Source of the DNA: Mycolicibacterium sp. GF69
GTDB taxonomy: Bacteria > Actinomycetota > Actinomycetes > Mycobacteriales > Mycobacteriaceae
Direction: 5' to 3'
Length of the DNA stretch: 64,000 nt
Assembly: GCF_003284965.1 (NCBI RefSeq)
Contig: NZ_QMEW01000001.1
Span: 1-64,000 of the forward strand
Part shown: positions 1-8,128 of the stretch, piece after piece
Position numbering within the stretch: the stretch's first letter is position 1
Layout of the letters: the number at the start of each line of letters is the position of its first letter
Position numbers and translations under genes: made by a program
The notes under the pieces: model-generated
Databases searched by the model: none
The model's input: only the letters and a program-made list of their open reading frames with translations
What the model was told of the DNA's origin: nothing

Positions 1-30
1 AGGGCGACCGGAATCACGCACAAATCGCCA

Positions 31-1176
31 CTAGGTGACTTCGGTAGGGGCGTCGGCGAGCTTGATCAGTTGCACCTGCGGTCGGTCGGGCACCGCGTCG
101 GCGAGGAACCAGCGGAACGCCAGGTTGCCGCGCGGATAGTCCGCGGTGCTGACGGAATTCGGGTGAGCGGTGGTGCCACGCGAGATCACCGCGGTGATCG
201 AACCGTCGGAGTTCGGCACCGCGCTGAAACCGTTGATCGACGTCTTGACGTCGGTGACGCCGGCCATGAACTGATTCCACACCACGAGATTCCAGAACCG
301 GCATGCCGGCGGCCGGTGCGTGACGACCAGCGCCTCGTCGTTCTCGAGCGCGAAGCTGCCGTAGGAGTAACAGGCGTCGCGGGCCGACCAGCCGAAGTTC
401 GCGTCCGGCACCTGGTAGGGATCGGCGAATTGGTTTGCCACCTGCGATATCTCGTGTCCCAGCGTGTGGGTGTCGTCGACGCGGTAGCCCACCGCCAGCG
501 GCACGATCGCGAACATCGTGCGCAGCCACGCGGCGCTGGCCCGCAGCGCGGCGGCCGTCTCGGCGTCACCGTGGCGAATCGGGTCGGGCTCGTCGAGCGC
601 CTCGATGTTCCAGGCAACGGGCCGGCCCGTCAGCGGATCGGCCTGGTAGTCGCGCGTCACCAGCACCACGCCGCCGTCGGTGGGACCGAGGTCGAACGAG
701 AAGTTGCCCTCAGCATCAATGTCGAGTTCGTCGTCACGCACGAGCGCCACGATCCGGTCCGACCACGCACCCGGCGACGGCTCGTTGTAGGCGGTCACCG
801 AGAAGTAGACGCTGTCCCCCTTGTTCCCGCTGATGCGGTACCGACGCTCGGGATCGACCGGACACATGAGGTAGTAGGCGTCGGTGTTGTCACCGCCCCA
901 GCGCCGGTCGCGGCGAAACGGCGTGTTGAGTTCGATCCACACCGGCCGGCTCGGTTCGGCGAACAGATAGGTGTCGAACGCCACCCCGAGCGTGGTCGCG
1001 AGCATGCGGTAGCCGTCGGCGAGGTGCCGGTCGTCGGTCACCGCGCGGTCCCCTTCCAGGAACGACCGGTCCAGTCCGCCCAAGGTATCGAGCAGTTCTC
1101 GCCAGGCTGTTGTTGATTCGCGGCTCGCCGCGGTGGCTGATTCGCGGCTCGCCGCGGTGGCTGATTCGTGCGTCAT
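31..1176 (-). CDS. DUF1214-like protein
   Basis: This is a 381-residue protein with no signal peptide. The central part (FRRDRRWGGDNTDAYY, then RYRISGNKGDSVYFSVTAYN) and the C-terminal part (PNSDGSITAVISRG) resemble DUF1214/DUF1254-type proteins, whose biochemical role is not established. I chose the ATG at 1176 because it forms an ATGA overlap with the stop of the upstream TetR gene, implying coupled translation. A longer in-frame start at 1221 would overlap the regulator unnecessarily. The N-terminus carries an in-frame repeat of the octapeptide ESATAASR, from a 24-bp DNA duplication. The pairing with a TetR gene and a divergent sulfotransferase suggests a small regulated lipid or xenobiotic module, which is inference. 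The family call is from motif memory only. Confidence 0.68.
   Translation of the reverse strand: MTHESATAASRESATAASRESTTAWRELLDTLGGLDRSFLEGDRAVTDDRHLADGYRMLATTLGVAFDTYLFAEPSRPVWIELNTPFRRDRRWGGDNTDAYYLMCPVDPERRYRISGNKGDSVYFSVTAYNEPSPGAWSDRIVALVRDDELDIDAEGNFSFDLGPTDGGVVLVTRDYQADPLTGRPVAWNIEALDEPDPIRHGDAETAAALRASAAWLRTMFAIVPLAVGYRVDDTHTLGHEISQVANQFADPYQVPDANFGWSARDACYSYGSFALENDEALVVTHRPPACRFWNLVVWNQFMAGVTDVKTSINGFSAVPNSDGSITAVISRGTTAHPNSVSTADYPRGNLAFRWFLADAVPDRPQVQLIKLADAPTEVT
1115..1162. repeat. 24-bp tandem repeat, 2.3 copies, in the DUF1214-like gene
   Basis: Two perfect 24-bp units (1115-1138 and 1139-1162) are followed by a partial third copy to about 1170. They lie in frame at the 5' end of the gene and encode ESATAASR twice. 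Copy number could vary without shifting the frame. Confidence 0.9.
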
Positions 1177-1748
1177 GCCCTGAGTCCCTTCGTGATGAAT
1201 TCGGCGGTTCGGTCCACCCACGCGTCGTCGAGACCGTCCGCGCGGGTGATCAAGGCCAGAAACGTCATGCCGGCCATCGCCTCGACGACGTCGGCGGCCG
1301 ACACTGCTGGGCGCACCTCACCGCGGGCGACGGCCGCAGCCAACCGCTCGCTCAGCCCGCGCGAGAGCACATCGGAGAAGCGCTCGAGCAGCGCGGCATG
1401 CAGCGCCCGGTCCGCGGCCATCTCCGCCACGAGCCCGGGCAGCGCCGCGCGGGCGGCCGGGGTGGTCAGCACCGCGACCGTTCGGCGCACCATCTCGCGC
1501 ACGTCGCCCGCCAGCGACCCGGTGTCGGGCAGTTCGGTGGCGGCGCCGGCCGGAAACACCGCCTCGTGGACGACGTGCGCCTTGCCCGGCCAACGGCGAT
1601 AGATGGCCGGCTTGCTCGTGCCCGCGCGCCGGGCTATGGCGTCGACGGTCAGGTCCGCGTAGCCGGTCTCGGCCAGCAGGTCCACCGTCGCACGCAGCAC
1701 CGCCACGTCGATGCGTCCGTCACGGGGCCGCCCGATTTCCGCCGTCAT
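1173..1748 (-). CDS. TetR-family transcriptional regulator
   Basis: This is a 191-residue TetR regulator. The N-terminal helix-turn-helix is clear (LTVDAIARRAGTSKPAIYRRW, about residues 34-54), and the remainder is the ligand-binding helical domain. The ATG at 1748 precedes a standard-length TetR N-terminus. Upstream in-frame starts would run through the divergent sulfotransferase gene. Its stop overlaps the start of the DUF1214-like gene, so the two form an operon. The 28-bp gap to the sulfotransferase contains palindromes suited to autoregulation of both directions. The ligand cannot be told from sequence. Confidence 0.9.
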   Translation of the reverse strand: MTAEIGRPRDGRIDVAVLRATVDLLAETGYADLTVDAIARRAGTSKPAIYRRWPGKAHVVHEAVFPAGAATELPDTGSLAGDVREMVRRTVAVLTTPAARAALPGLVAEMAADRALHAALLERFSDVLSRGLSERLAAAVARGEVRPAVSAADVVEAMAGMTFLALITRADGLDDAWVDRTAEFITKGLRA

Positions 1749-1776
1749 TACGAAACTGACAGTAACATAACTGGCT
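1749..1776. promoter_or_regulatory. Divergent promoter/operator between TetR and sulfotransferase genes
   Basis: This 28-bp gap contains the palindrome ACTGACAGT (1755-1763) and the imperfect palindrome CAGTAACATAACTG (1760-1773, 10 of 14 symmetric). A forward -10 box TAACAT (1763-1768) lies 9 bases before the sulfotransferase GTG, so that message may be leaderless. A reverse TATGTT (1770 to 1765) can serve the regulator. The TetR protein is the natural binder, which is inference. Confidence 0.55.
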
Positions 1777-3024
1777 GTGACCGACACCTCACCTGCACCC
1801 GTCGTCCTGGATGATCTCGCCGAGCCGCGCTTCCCGGCTGCGATCGAACCGATCCGCGACATGATGGCGGCGATGGCGCCGGACTGTCCGCTCGACGCCG
1901 ATGCGCTACACGCCAAGGCCCGAGCCGAAACGGGGCTCGACGACTTCGGCCCCGACGACTACCGCGAGCGCATGGACGTGTATCTCACTGCGCTGAAAGA
2001 GATTCCGCATTTGAGCGACGCCGGCGTGGTGAACTTCCACGCGCAGCTGGTGCAGTGGCTGAAGAACCGGTTGCTGCTCACCGACCTGCTGGCCCGGCAT
2101 CCCGAGATCCACGACATCGAACTGGTGCCGCCGGTCGTGATCGCCGGCTTGCCGCGCACGGGCACCACACACCTGCACAACCTGCTCGCCTCGGGCCCGA
2201 CGTTTCGCACCCTGCCGTACTGGGAGAGCAACGAGCCGTTCCCGCTGCCGTCGGAACTCGGGGTCGACCCGGACCCGCGGCGTGCCCGGATGGATGCCGC
2301 GGTGGAGTTCATGAACGCGGTGATGCCGCACTTCGCGCTGATGCACGAGATGACGACCGACCACGTGCACGAAGAGATCCAACTGCTGGCCAACGACTTC
2401 TCGTCGATGCTGTTCGAGACGCTGGCTCACGTGCCGCGGTGGCGCGACTACTACCTGTCGCACGACCAGACGCCCCACTATGAGCATCTGGCCGTCCAGC
2501 TCAAGGCGCTCCAGTTCCTGCGCGGCGGCAGGCGTTGGCTGCTCAAGTCGCCGCAGCACCTCGAACAGCTACCCGTGCTCGACCGCGTCTTTCCAGGTGT
2601 GACGGTGATCGCGACCCACCGCGACCCCGTGCCCGTGGTCTTGTCGATGCTCGCGATGCTCACCTACTCCGCGCGCATGCACTGCACCCCCGTGCCGGTC
2701 GCCGACATCGCCGCGTGCTGGATCGACCGGCTCGAGCTGATGCTCAACGCGCTGATCCGCGACCGCGACGCCATCGCGCCGGAACGGTCGATCGACGTGC
2801 GGTTCGATGATTTCATGGCTGACGAGATGGCCACCGCGGCAGCGATATTCGCGCTTGCCGACGAACCGATGACCGATGACGCGCGCGCCGCGATGGCCGA
2901 GTACCTCGCGGGTCACCAGCGCGGCCGCCTCGGCCGGGTGGCCACCTCGCCGGAGATGTTCGGCCTCGACGAACGTGACCTGCAGGCCCGGTTCGCGCCG
3001 TACGCCGCACGGTTCCTGTCGTAG
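1777..3024 (+). CDS. Sulfotransferase family protein (Sulfotransfer_3 type)
   Basis: This 415-residue cytosolic protein is predicted to transfer sulfate from PAPS to an acceptor hydroxyl. The 5'-phosphosulfate loop is IAGLPRTGTTHLHNLL (about residues 122-137), and a 3'-phosphate-binding strand follows at VTVIATHRDPVPVV (about 274-287). Length and layout match the Stf-like sulfotransferases that are numerous in mycobacteria and modify lipids or sterols. The acceptor here is unknown. The GTG at 1777 has a TANNNT box 9 bases upstream and no Shine-Dalgarno sequence. It is transcribed divergently from the TetR gene, which probably controls it. The next gene begins 91 bp downstream and appears separate. 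Confidence 0.85.
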   Translation: MTDTSPAPVVLDDLAEPRFPAAIEPIRDMMAAMAPDCPLDADALHAKARAETGLDDFGPDDYRERMDVYLTALKEIPHLSDAGVVNFHAQLVQWLKNRLLLTDLLARHPEIHDIELVPPVVIAGLPRTGTTHLHNLLASGPTFRTLPYWESNEPFPLPSELGVDPDPRRARMDAAVEFMNAVMPHFALMHEMTTDHVHEEIQLLANDFSSMLFETLAHVPRWRDYYLSHDQTPHYEHLAVQLKALQFLRGGRRWLLKSPQHLEQLPVLDRVFPGVTVIATHRDPVPVVLSMLAMLTYSARMHCTPVPVADIAACWIDRLELMLNALIRDRDAIAPERSIDVRFDDFMADEMATAAAIFALADEPMTDDARAAMAEYLAGHQRGRLGRVATSPEMFGLDERDLQARFAPYAARFLS

Positions 3025-3115
3025 CGCGGGCCTGCTGGCCTCCTCGCCCGATCGGCGGTGTGTGAATACCCTGGCCGGGGTATCCGCATCCGGCAGCCGG
3101 AGACGAGAGGCACCC

Positions 3116-4138
3116 ATGACCGCAGCACCACACCGGGCCGACGCCGCACGCAGAGGTCTCGACCAGCGCGCTCTCACCGAGGCGCAGCGCGTCGTCGCCG
3201 CGGTCTCCGGCGCGTTCTCGGCCAAGGTGGTGGGCCAGGAGAACCTTCGCGAGTCGCTGCTGATCGGCCTGCTCGCCGGCGGGCACATCCTCATCGAGAG
3301 CGTGCCCGGGCTGGCGAAGACGACGGCCGCGCGCGTCGTCGCCGACGCCGTCGACGGCGGCTTTCGGCGCATCCAGTGCACACCCGACCTGCTGCCCAGC
3401 GACATCATCGGCACCCAGGTGTACGAGTCGGCGACCAACTCGTTCGTCACGCAACTGGGGCCGGTGCACACCAACATCGTGCTGCTCGACGAGATCAACC
3501 GGTCCAGCGCCAAGACGCAGAGCGCGATGCTCGAGGCGATGGAGGAACGCCAGACCACGATCGCGGGCACCGAGTACCCGATCCCCGAACCGTTCCTGGT
3601 CATCGCGACGCAGAACCCCGTCGACCAGGAAGGCACGTATCCGCTGTCGGAGGCGCAGACCGACCGGTTCATGCTCAAGGACGTCGTGCACTACCCCTCC
3701 CCCGAGCAGGAGGTGGAGATGATGGCCCGGATGGATGCCGGCCTGTACGACAGGAATCACCGCAGCCACCCGGTCGCGGGACTCGACGACATCCGCCGGC
3801 TACAGGCCGTCGTCCGCCAAGTGCACATGGACCGTGCGTTGATGCACTACGCCAGCCAACTGGTCAACGTCACCCGCGAACCCGACCAGCACCTGCCGCG
3901 CCAGCTCGCCCGGCTGATCGAGTACGGGGCCAGCCCCCGCGCCACCATCGCGTTCTGCAACGCGGCCCGCGCGCTGGCCCTGCTCTCCGATCGCGGCCAC
4001 GTTATTCCAGGCGACATCGCCAAACTCGCCCACCGGGTGTTGCGACACCGGCTGATCCTTGGGTTCGAGGCGGCCAGCGCCAACGTGACTCCCGAGGTGA
4101 TCATCGACGCTGTCCTGCAAGCGGTTCGAGTTCCGTAA
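3116..4138 (+). CDS. MoxR-family AAA+ ATPase
   Basis: This is a 340-residue MoxR ATPase. Visible motifs are Walker A (ESVPGLAKTT, residues 61-70), Walker B (VLLDEINRSS, about 122-131) and the sensor segment IATQNPVDQEGTYPLSEAQTDRF, which is typical of MoxR. The ATG at 3116 gives the normal MoxR N-terminus, and upstream in-frame codons overlap the sulfotransferase. MoxR proteins act as chaperone-like ATPases with VWA proteins, usually inserting cofactors or assembling complexes. The next five genes (DUF58, a small membrane protein, two VWA-like membrane proteins and a proline-rich membrane protein) follow with gaps or overlaps under 12 bp, so this leads an operon. Its client is unknown. Confidence 0.92.
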   Translation: MTAAPHRADAARRGLDQRALTEAQRVVAAVSGAFSAKVVGQENLRESLLIGLLAGGHILIESVPGLAKTTAARVVADAVDGGFRRIQCTPDLLPSDIIGTQVYESATNSFVTQLGPVHTNIVLLDEINRSSAKTQSAMLEAMEERQTTIAGTEYPIPEPFLVIATQNPVDQEGTYPLSEAQTDRFMLKDVVHYPSPEQEVEMMARMDAGLYDRNHRSHPVAGLDDIRRLQAVVRQVHMDRALMHYASQLVNVTREPDQHLPRQLARLIEYGASPRATIAFCNAARALALLSDRGHVIPGDIAKLAHRVLRHRLILGFEAASANVTPEVIIDAVLQAVRVP

Positions 4139-4145
4139 GACCGTA

Positions 4146-5018
4146 ATGGGCAAATACCTCACCGCGGCGAGGACACACTTCGGCACCGACACCCGTGGAA
4201 TGCTCGAAGGCGGTCGCTACGCGCTACTGCACACCCGCAGCCTGGAATTCGACGACCTGCGGCCCTACGTACCCGGCGACGACGTGCGCGATATCGACTG
4301 GAAGGCCTCGGCACGGTCGGGTCACGTGCTGATCAAACGGTTCGTCTCCGAAAAACACCACAAGGTGCTGCTCGTTGCCGATGCGGGCCGCAACATGACC
4401 GCGCTGACGCCCAGCGGCGAAGTCAAACACGATGTGGCCGTGAACATTCTCGGCGCATTCGGGCTCATAACGCTCGGACGTTCCGATCAGATCGGAATGG
4501 TGTTCGGCGACGTCCGCGGCTGCGTGAACATCCGCCAGCGGCGCGGCGAAACCCACATCGAGAGCCTGCTGCACAGGTATTACGGTCACACCGCGAACGC
4601 ACCGGGCCGCAGCGATATCGTCTGCCAATTGGATTACGTGGCAACACATTACCGACATCCGATGCTGACCGTGGTGGTGTCTGACGAGCCGGACGTCGAC
4701 GACCGGCTGACCGACGCCGTCACGCGGCTGACCGCTCGCCACGACGTGCTATGGGTGACGGTCTCCGACATGCCGGCCGTGGGCGGCCCCGACGACGGCC
4801 GTGCCGGCTTCGACGTCGCATCGGGGCGCTTCGTTCTCGACACCGCCACGCTGGGCCCTCGGGTGGTCGCCGCGTACCGTCGGGCCGAGCAGCTGCGGGC
4901 GCACCGCCTCGACGAGTTCATGACCGCCCGCGCTGTTCCGCACACCAGGATCGGTGCGAACGGCGAGATCCGCTCCCGGCTTGTCGCGTTGACCGAGGTG
5001 TTCGCCCGTGCCGGATGA
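4146..5018 (+). CDS. DUF58 domain-containing protein
   Basis: This is a 290-residue soluble protein with the DUF58 signature DDLRPYVPGDDVRDIDWKAS (about residues 36-55). It is followed by a VWA-like fold with the strand VLLVADAGRNMT, where the usual D-x-S-x-S metal site is degenerate. DUF58 proteins almost always follow MoxR genes, here with a 7-bp gap, and are thought to act as substrate or adaptor partners. The gene overlaps the next one by 11 bp. The protein is short for the family and lacks the membrane segments some members carry. Function beyond the MoxR association is not known. Confidence 0.88.
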   Translation: MGKYLTAARTHFGTDTRGMLEGGRYALLHTRSLEFDDLRPYVPGDDVRDIDWKASARSGHVLIKRFVSEKHHKVLLVADAGRNMTALTPSGEVKHDVAVNILGAFGLITLGRSDQIGMVFGDVRGCVNIRQRRGETHIESLLHRYYGHTANAPGRSDIVCQLDYVATHYRHPMLTVVVSDEPDVDDRLTDAVTRLTARHDVLWVTVSDMPAVGGPDDGRAGFDVASGRFVLDTATLGPRVVAAYRRAEQLRAHRLDEFMTARAVPHTRIGANGEIRSRLVALTEVFARAG

Positions 5019-5481
5019 CCTGTTGCGGTTCGTCGGCGGACCGATGCCGTACTCGGCGGGTTGGCTGTGGCTCGGCCTACTGCTGACGGTGCTGCTGATC
5101 TGTTGGTACGTCAGTGTTTTCGTGTGGACACTGCCGTCACACCGGCTGCGGCGCCTGCCCGTCGTGCGCTCGCTGCACGCCGTGCTGCTGCGTCGCCGGT
5201 TCGCGCGCACCGTCGAGCGCGTCACCGCCCGTCACCGCGACGGTGACCTCACCACCGCCGAAGCGGGTGCCGCGTTGAGCCGCACCCTGCGCAGCTTCCT
5301 GCACCAGGCGACCGGCACACGGGCGCAGTACCTACACCTCGACGACATCGCGTCAGGTCCGTTGGCGCCTGCCGCGCCGACGCTGGCCGCACTCGACGAC
5401 GCGCAGTTCAACACCGACTCCGGGGTCCGTGTCGGTGAGGTGGGCGTCACGACCGAGGAGCTGATCCGCTCGTGGCCCTGA
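5008..5481 (+). CDS. Small membrane protein of the MoxR operon (DUF4381-like position)
   Basis: This 157-residue protein has one transmembrane helix (about residues 18-42, GWLWLGLLLTVLLICWYVSV) followed by a basic cytosolic domain. The GTG start overlaps the DUF58 gene by 11 bp, and the 3' end overlaps the next gene by 10 bp. Its place between DUF58 and VWA genes, and its TM-plus-helical-tail shape, match the DUF4381-type component of other MoxR operons. The sequence match is weak, so the family call is inference. It may tether the MoxR/DUF58 complex to the membrane. Confidence 0.7.
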   Translation: MPDDLLRFVGGPMPYSAGWLWLGLLLTVLLICWYVSVFVWTLPSHRLRRLPVVRSLHAVLLRRRFARTVERVTARHRDGDLTTAEAGAALSRTLRSFLHQATGTRAQYLHLDDIASGPLAPAAPTLAALDDAQFNTDSGVRVGEVGVTTEELIRSWP

Positions 5482-6476
5482 CCTGGTGGCCGATCGCCGT
5501 CATCGGATTCGCTTGTCTAGCAGGTGCTGTCGCGCTGGCGCTGCTCGCACCGATCAAGCAGGTACAGCGACGGTTGCGGCCGCTGGCCAACACCACGCGC
5601 CTGACCGGTCTGCCGGAGTACGCGCGGGTCGCGCGGGCTCGGACCGTGTCGATGATCGTCACGATCGTGTTGCTCATGCTGTTGTTCGGAACAGCGGTGC
5701 TGGCCAGCGCCCGCCCCAGCGGCCTGTGGTGGTCGCTGCAGACCTCCGAGGTGCCCGAGGAAATCATGTTGTGTGTCGGCGAACCGGTCACCGCTGCCGA
5801 CACCGCCGGCTTCCTGTCGTATTTCGCCGAGCAGGCCAGGTCTTTCGGTACTGAACGGATCGGGTTGACCTCCACCAACCGCCGGGTGATCCCGTTGACC
5901 CGCGACCATCAGTTCGCGATCGAAACGCTCAGTGAAGCAGCCGGTCTCGCGGGACTTCCGGATGACGGTGCCCTCACACCCGCGCAGCTGGCCAGAAAGC
6001 GCGATTCGGTCGCGGCGTTCGCCGCGCCGGTGACCTATATCGACTACGCACCCAGCGCCGCCGACATCCTCGCGCTGTGTGTGGCCGGATTCCCGGCCGA
6101 CGAGCAGCCCGACCAGCGTCGTCGTTCGATCATCTATCTCGGTCCCGGCGAGCTACGCGTTCCCGACGAAGGCCGCCCCTCGTTGTTCACCGAACAGCAG
6201 GTCGGCGACATGGCGCGCGAGCGGGGAATCCAGGTCAATGCGCTGGTGTCGTCGCCGGGTCCGCTGCGGTCCGTCGTGTCGGCCACAAACGGTCGATTCG
6301 CACCGGTCGGACCCGACTTGGCGGCCCAGCTGGACGGGATCCGGGCCCATCCTCCCGACGTCGACCAGTCCGCCACAGTGGCTGGGTTTCGCGGCGACAC
6401 TCCGACCGTTCCGTTGGCGGTCGCCGTCGCGGTCTCGGCGCTGCTGTGCCTGTCGTTGGCGGTGCTCCGACGATGA
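5472..6476 (+). CDS. Membrane protein with degenerate VWA-like domain
   Basis: This 334-residue protein has a helix at the N-terminus (about residues 6-28), a second at about 60-80 and a third at the extreme C-terminus (about 312-331). Between them is a roughly 230-residue extracytoplasmic domain. The order of strands (EEIMLCVGEP, RRSIIYLGPG, GIQVNALVSS) follows a von Willebrand A fold, but I see no MIDAS D-x-S-x-S motif, so metal-dependent binding is doubtful. The gene starts GTG inside the preceding gene and its TGA overlaps the next ATG. It is likely a structural partner of the following VWA protein. Confidence 0.7.
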   Translation: MALTWWPIAVIGFACLAGAVALALLAPIKQVQRRLRPLANTTRLTGLPEYARVARARTVSMIVTIVLLMLLFGTAVLASARPSGLWWSLQTSEVPEEIMLCVGEPVTAADTAGFLSYFAEQARSFGTERIGLTSTNRRVIPLTRDHQFAIETLSEAAGLAGLPDDGALTPAQLARKRDSVAAFAAPVTYIDYAPSAADILALCVAGFPADEQPDQRRRSIIYLGPGELRVPDEGRPSLFTEQQVGDMARERGIQVNALVSSPGPLRSVVSATNGRFAPVGPDLAAQLDGIRAHPPDVDQSATVAGFRGDTPTVPLAVAVAVSALLCLSLAVLRR

Positions 6477-7411
6477 CGTTCTCGCCTGTCGTACCGCCGG
6501 TGTTTTTGATCGCGATCGCCGCGGCAGCGATCGTGCTGCGGCTCATCACCATGCGGCAGCTGGCACACAGCGCAAGCCAGCGGTGGGCGACTGTTTGGCG
6601 CTGGTCGGCGCTGACGCTGGCGGTGATGCTGATGTTGATCGCTGCGGCTCGGCCGGCCATCGGCGGCGATGGGTCAGAAACGGCGCAGACCACCCCGACC
6701 GACGACGCGACGGCCAACGTGTTCCTGATCGTCGATCGCTCCAGCGACTCCGCCGTCACCGATCATGGTCCCGGTCAACCGCGTATCGCCGGTATCCGCG
6801 ACGACATCACCGCGCTCATCGACCGTTACCCGCAGGCCCGCTTCGCGCTGATCACGTTCGCGGCGCGGTCGTCACTGGAATGGCCGTTGTCGAAGGACAA
6901 CTGGAGCCTCAAACCGGTCGTCGCGGCGGTGAACCCGTACCCCGACACCGCCGTGGGCGAGGTGAACGCGGCCGCCGCGGCGAACATTCTGCGCTACCAG
7001 TTGATCGCCGCGGGCCAACGCGATCCGGACGCGCAGAACCTGGTGTTCTACTTCGGGTCGGGTGCACCCGCGTCGCAGGCACCGCAGGGCGAGTTCGACC
7101 CGGTGACCGGTTCGGTGGACGGCGGGGCCGTGTTCGGATACGGCGCGACGCGCAACGACCAAGGCCTGCAACGCATCGCCGATCAGCTCGGGGTGCCCTT
7201 CGTAGGTCGGGACACCGCGCAGCCGGTGACGGACGCTGCACCCGATGTGGGCGCCGGCTCGTCGGCGCAGTCGGCCGCCGCCACCCCCGAACGCACGGAT
7301 CTGTACTGGGTCTTCAGCCTTGTCGCAGCCGTGCTGTTGCTGTTCGAGATCTACCTCACGCTGCGCGAGGTCCGGACCAGCCGCGCCGCCCGACGCGAGG
7401 AGGTGCTCTGA
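6473..7411 (+). CDS. VWA-domain membrane protein
   Basis: This 312-residue protein has two N-terminal helices (about residues 7-25 and 40-60), a VWA domain, and a C-terminal helix near residues 278-298. The domain has NVFLIVDRSSDSAV at its first strand, RFALITFAARS and NLVFYFGSGAP, the strand order of a batA/yegL-type VWA protein. The MIDAS reads DRSSD rather than D-x-S-x-S, so one ligand is altered. The start ATG overlaps the previous TGA, and the TGA shares a base with the next ATG. Together with MoxR and DUF58 it should form a membrane-bound VWA module. A longer in-frame reading upstream is not needed. Confidence 0.83.
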   Translation: MTFSPVVPPVFLIAIAAAAIVLRLITMRQLAHSASQRWATVWRWSALTLAVMLMLIAAARPAIGGDGSETAQTTPTDDATANVFLIVDRSSDSAVTDHGPGQPRIAGIRDDITALIDRYPQARFALITFAARSSLEWPLSKDNWSLKPVVAAVNPYPDTAVGEVNAAAAANILRYQLIAAGQRDPDAQNLVFYFGSGAPASQAPQGEFDPVTGSVDGGAVFGYGATRNDQGLQRIADQLGVPFVGRDTAQPVTDAAPDVGAGSSAQSAAATPERTDLYWVFSLVAAVLLLFEIYLTLREVRTSRAARREEVL

Positions 7412-8124
7412 TGCGGACCCGCCCCGCCAGGCTGCGGCTGCGCCGCCGGCTGCTGGTGTTCTCGGCTCCGGTGGCCGTCGTGGCGCTGGTTCTTGCGGTG
7501 AAGCTCATCTCCGTTGTGGTGGCCGGTGATTCGGCGGTGTCACATTTCGCGCAGCGCGATGCCGACGCCCTGCGCGGCGACGTGTCGGTGATGAGCACGC
7601 TCAACATCGTCGAGCCGGCGAAAGCACCGTTCGCGGCGGGCACCCTCGCGGTGCTCGATGACCGCCTCGCCGACGCCGACGCGCATTTCGTCGATGCGCT
7701 CGGTCGAACTCCCCGCGAGCAGTCGTGTCCCGTACTGGTCAACCTGGAACTGGTCCGGGAGCGACAGGGCGACGTGGACGCCTGGGAGAACCGGCCCGAT
7801 GCCGCGCGGGACCGGTACCTCAGCGCGCTGGCACTCGTGGAGACCGCGCCGGAGAGCTGCTTTGCGGACAACGCCGATCCCGATCCCGATCGACGTGCCG
7901 TCCGCAGGGACGCAGCGCCCAGGCTGAAGGCCAAGCTGGCCGGTTTGACCGCACCACCCCCGCCGCCCGTGCCGCAGCCGGCTCCACCGCCGGTGCCCGA
8001 GGCGCCCGCGCCCGTGCCGGTCACCCCTGATCCCGAGGTGCTGCGCGACGCGCTGCGGCTGGACCCCGGCGCGGGCAACCCGCTCGACAAGCTTGCGCAG
8101 GTACTGCGGGACGCCGCCGGTTAA
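7411..8124 (+). CDS. Membrane-anchored protein with proline-rich linker, last gene of the MoxR operon
   Basis: This 237-residue protein has a basic N-terminus, one transmembrane helix (about residues 19-39) and an extracytoplasmic helical region. The segment DDRLADADAHFVDALGRTPRE may be a TPR-like repeat. A proline-rich stretch (about residues 180-205) and a short acidic C-terminal segment follow. The start overlaps the previous stop as TGATG. It has one candidate disulphide pair (Cys near residues 106 and 150). I do not recognise the family. TPR-containing membrane proteins (batE-like) often end such operons, so that role is plausible. Confidence 0.72.
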   Translation: MRTRPARLRLRRRLLVFSAPVAVVALVLAVKLISVVVAGDSAVSHFAQRDADALRGDVSVMSTLNIVEPAKAPFAAGTLAVLDDRLADADAHFVDALGRTPREQSCPVLVNLELVRERQGDVDAWENRPDAARDRYLSALALVETAPESCFADNADPDPDRRAVRRDAAPRLKAKLAGLTAPPPPPVPQPAPPPVPEAPAPVPVTPDPEVLRDALRLDPGAGNPLDKLAQVLRDAAG

Positions 8125-8128
8125 CCGG
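8117..8128. other. 12-bp palindrome holding both convergent stop codons
   Basis: CCGGTTAACCGG spans the shared TTAA in which both the last gene of the MoxR operon (+) and the SnoaL-like gene (-) terminate. The coding regions overlap by four bases. It is too short for a strong terminator, and no U-tract follows. Confidence 0.7.

Noticed and set aside
2569-3678. A 369-codon open frame on the - strand across the sulfotransferase/MoxR junction
   Set aside because: It overlaps two conserved genes in antisense and shows no domain, ribosome-binding site or promoter.
6079-7410. An upstream in-frame extension of the last MoxR-operon gene
   Set aside because: It would overlap the VWA gene in another frame for 1.3 kb. 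The ATG at 7411, overlapping the VWA stop, explains the protein fully.
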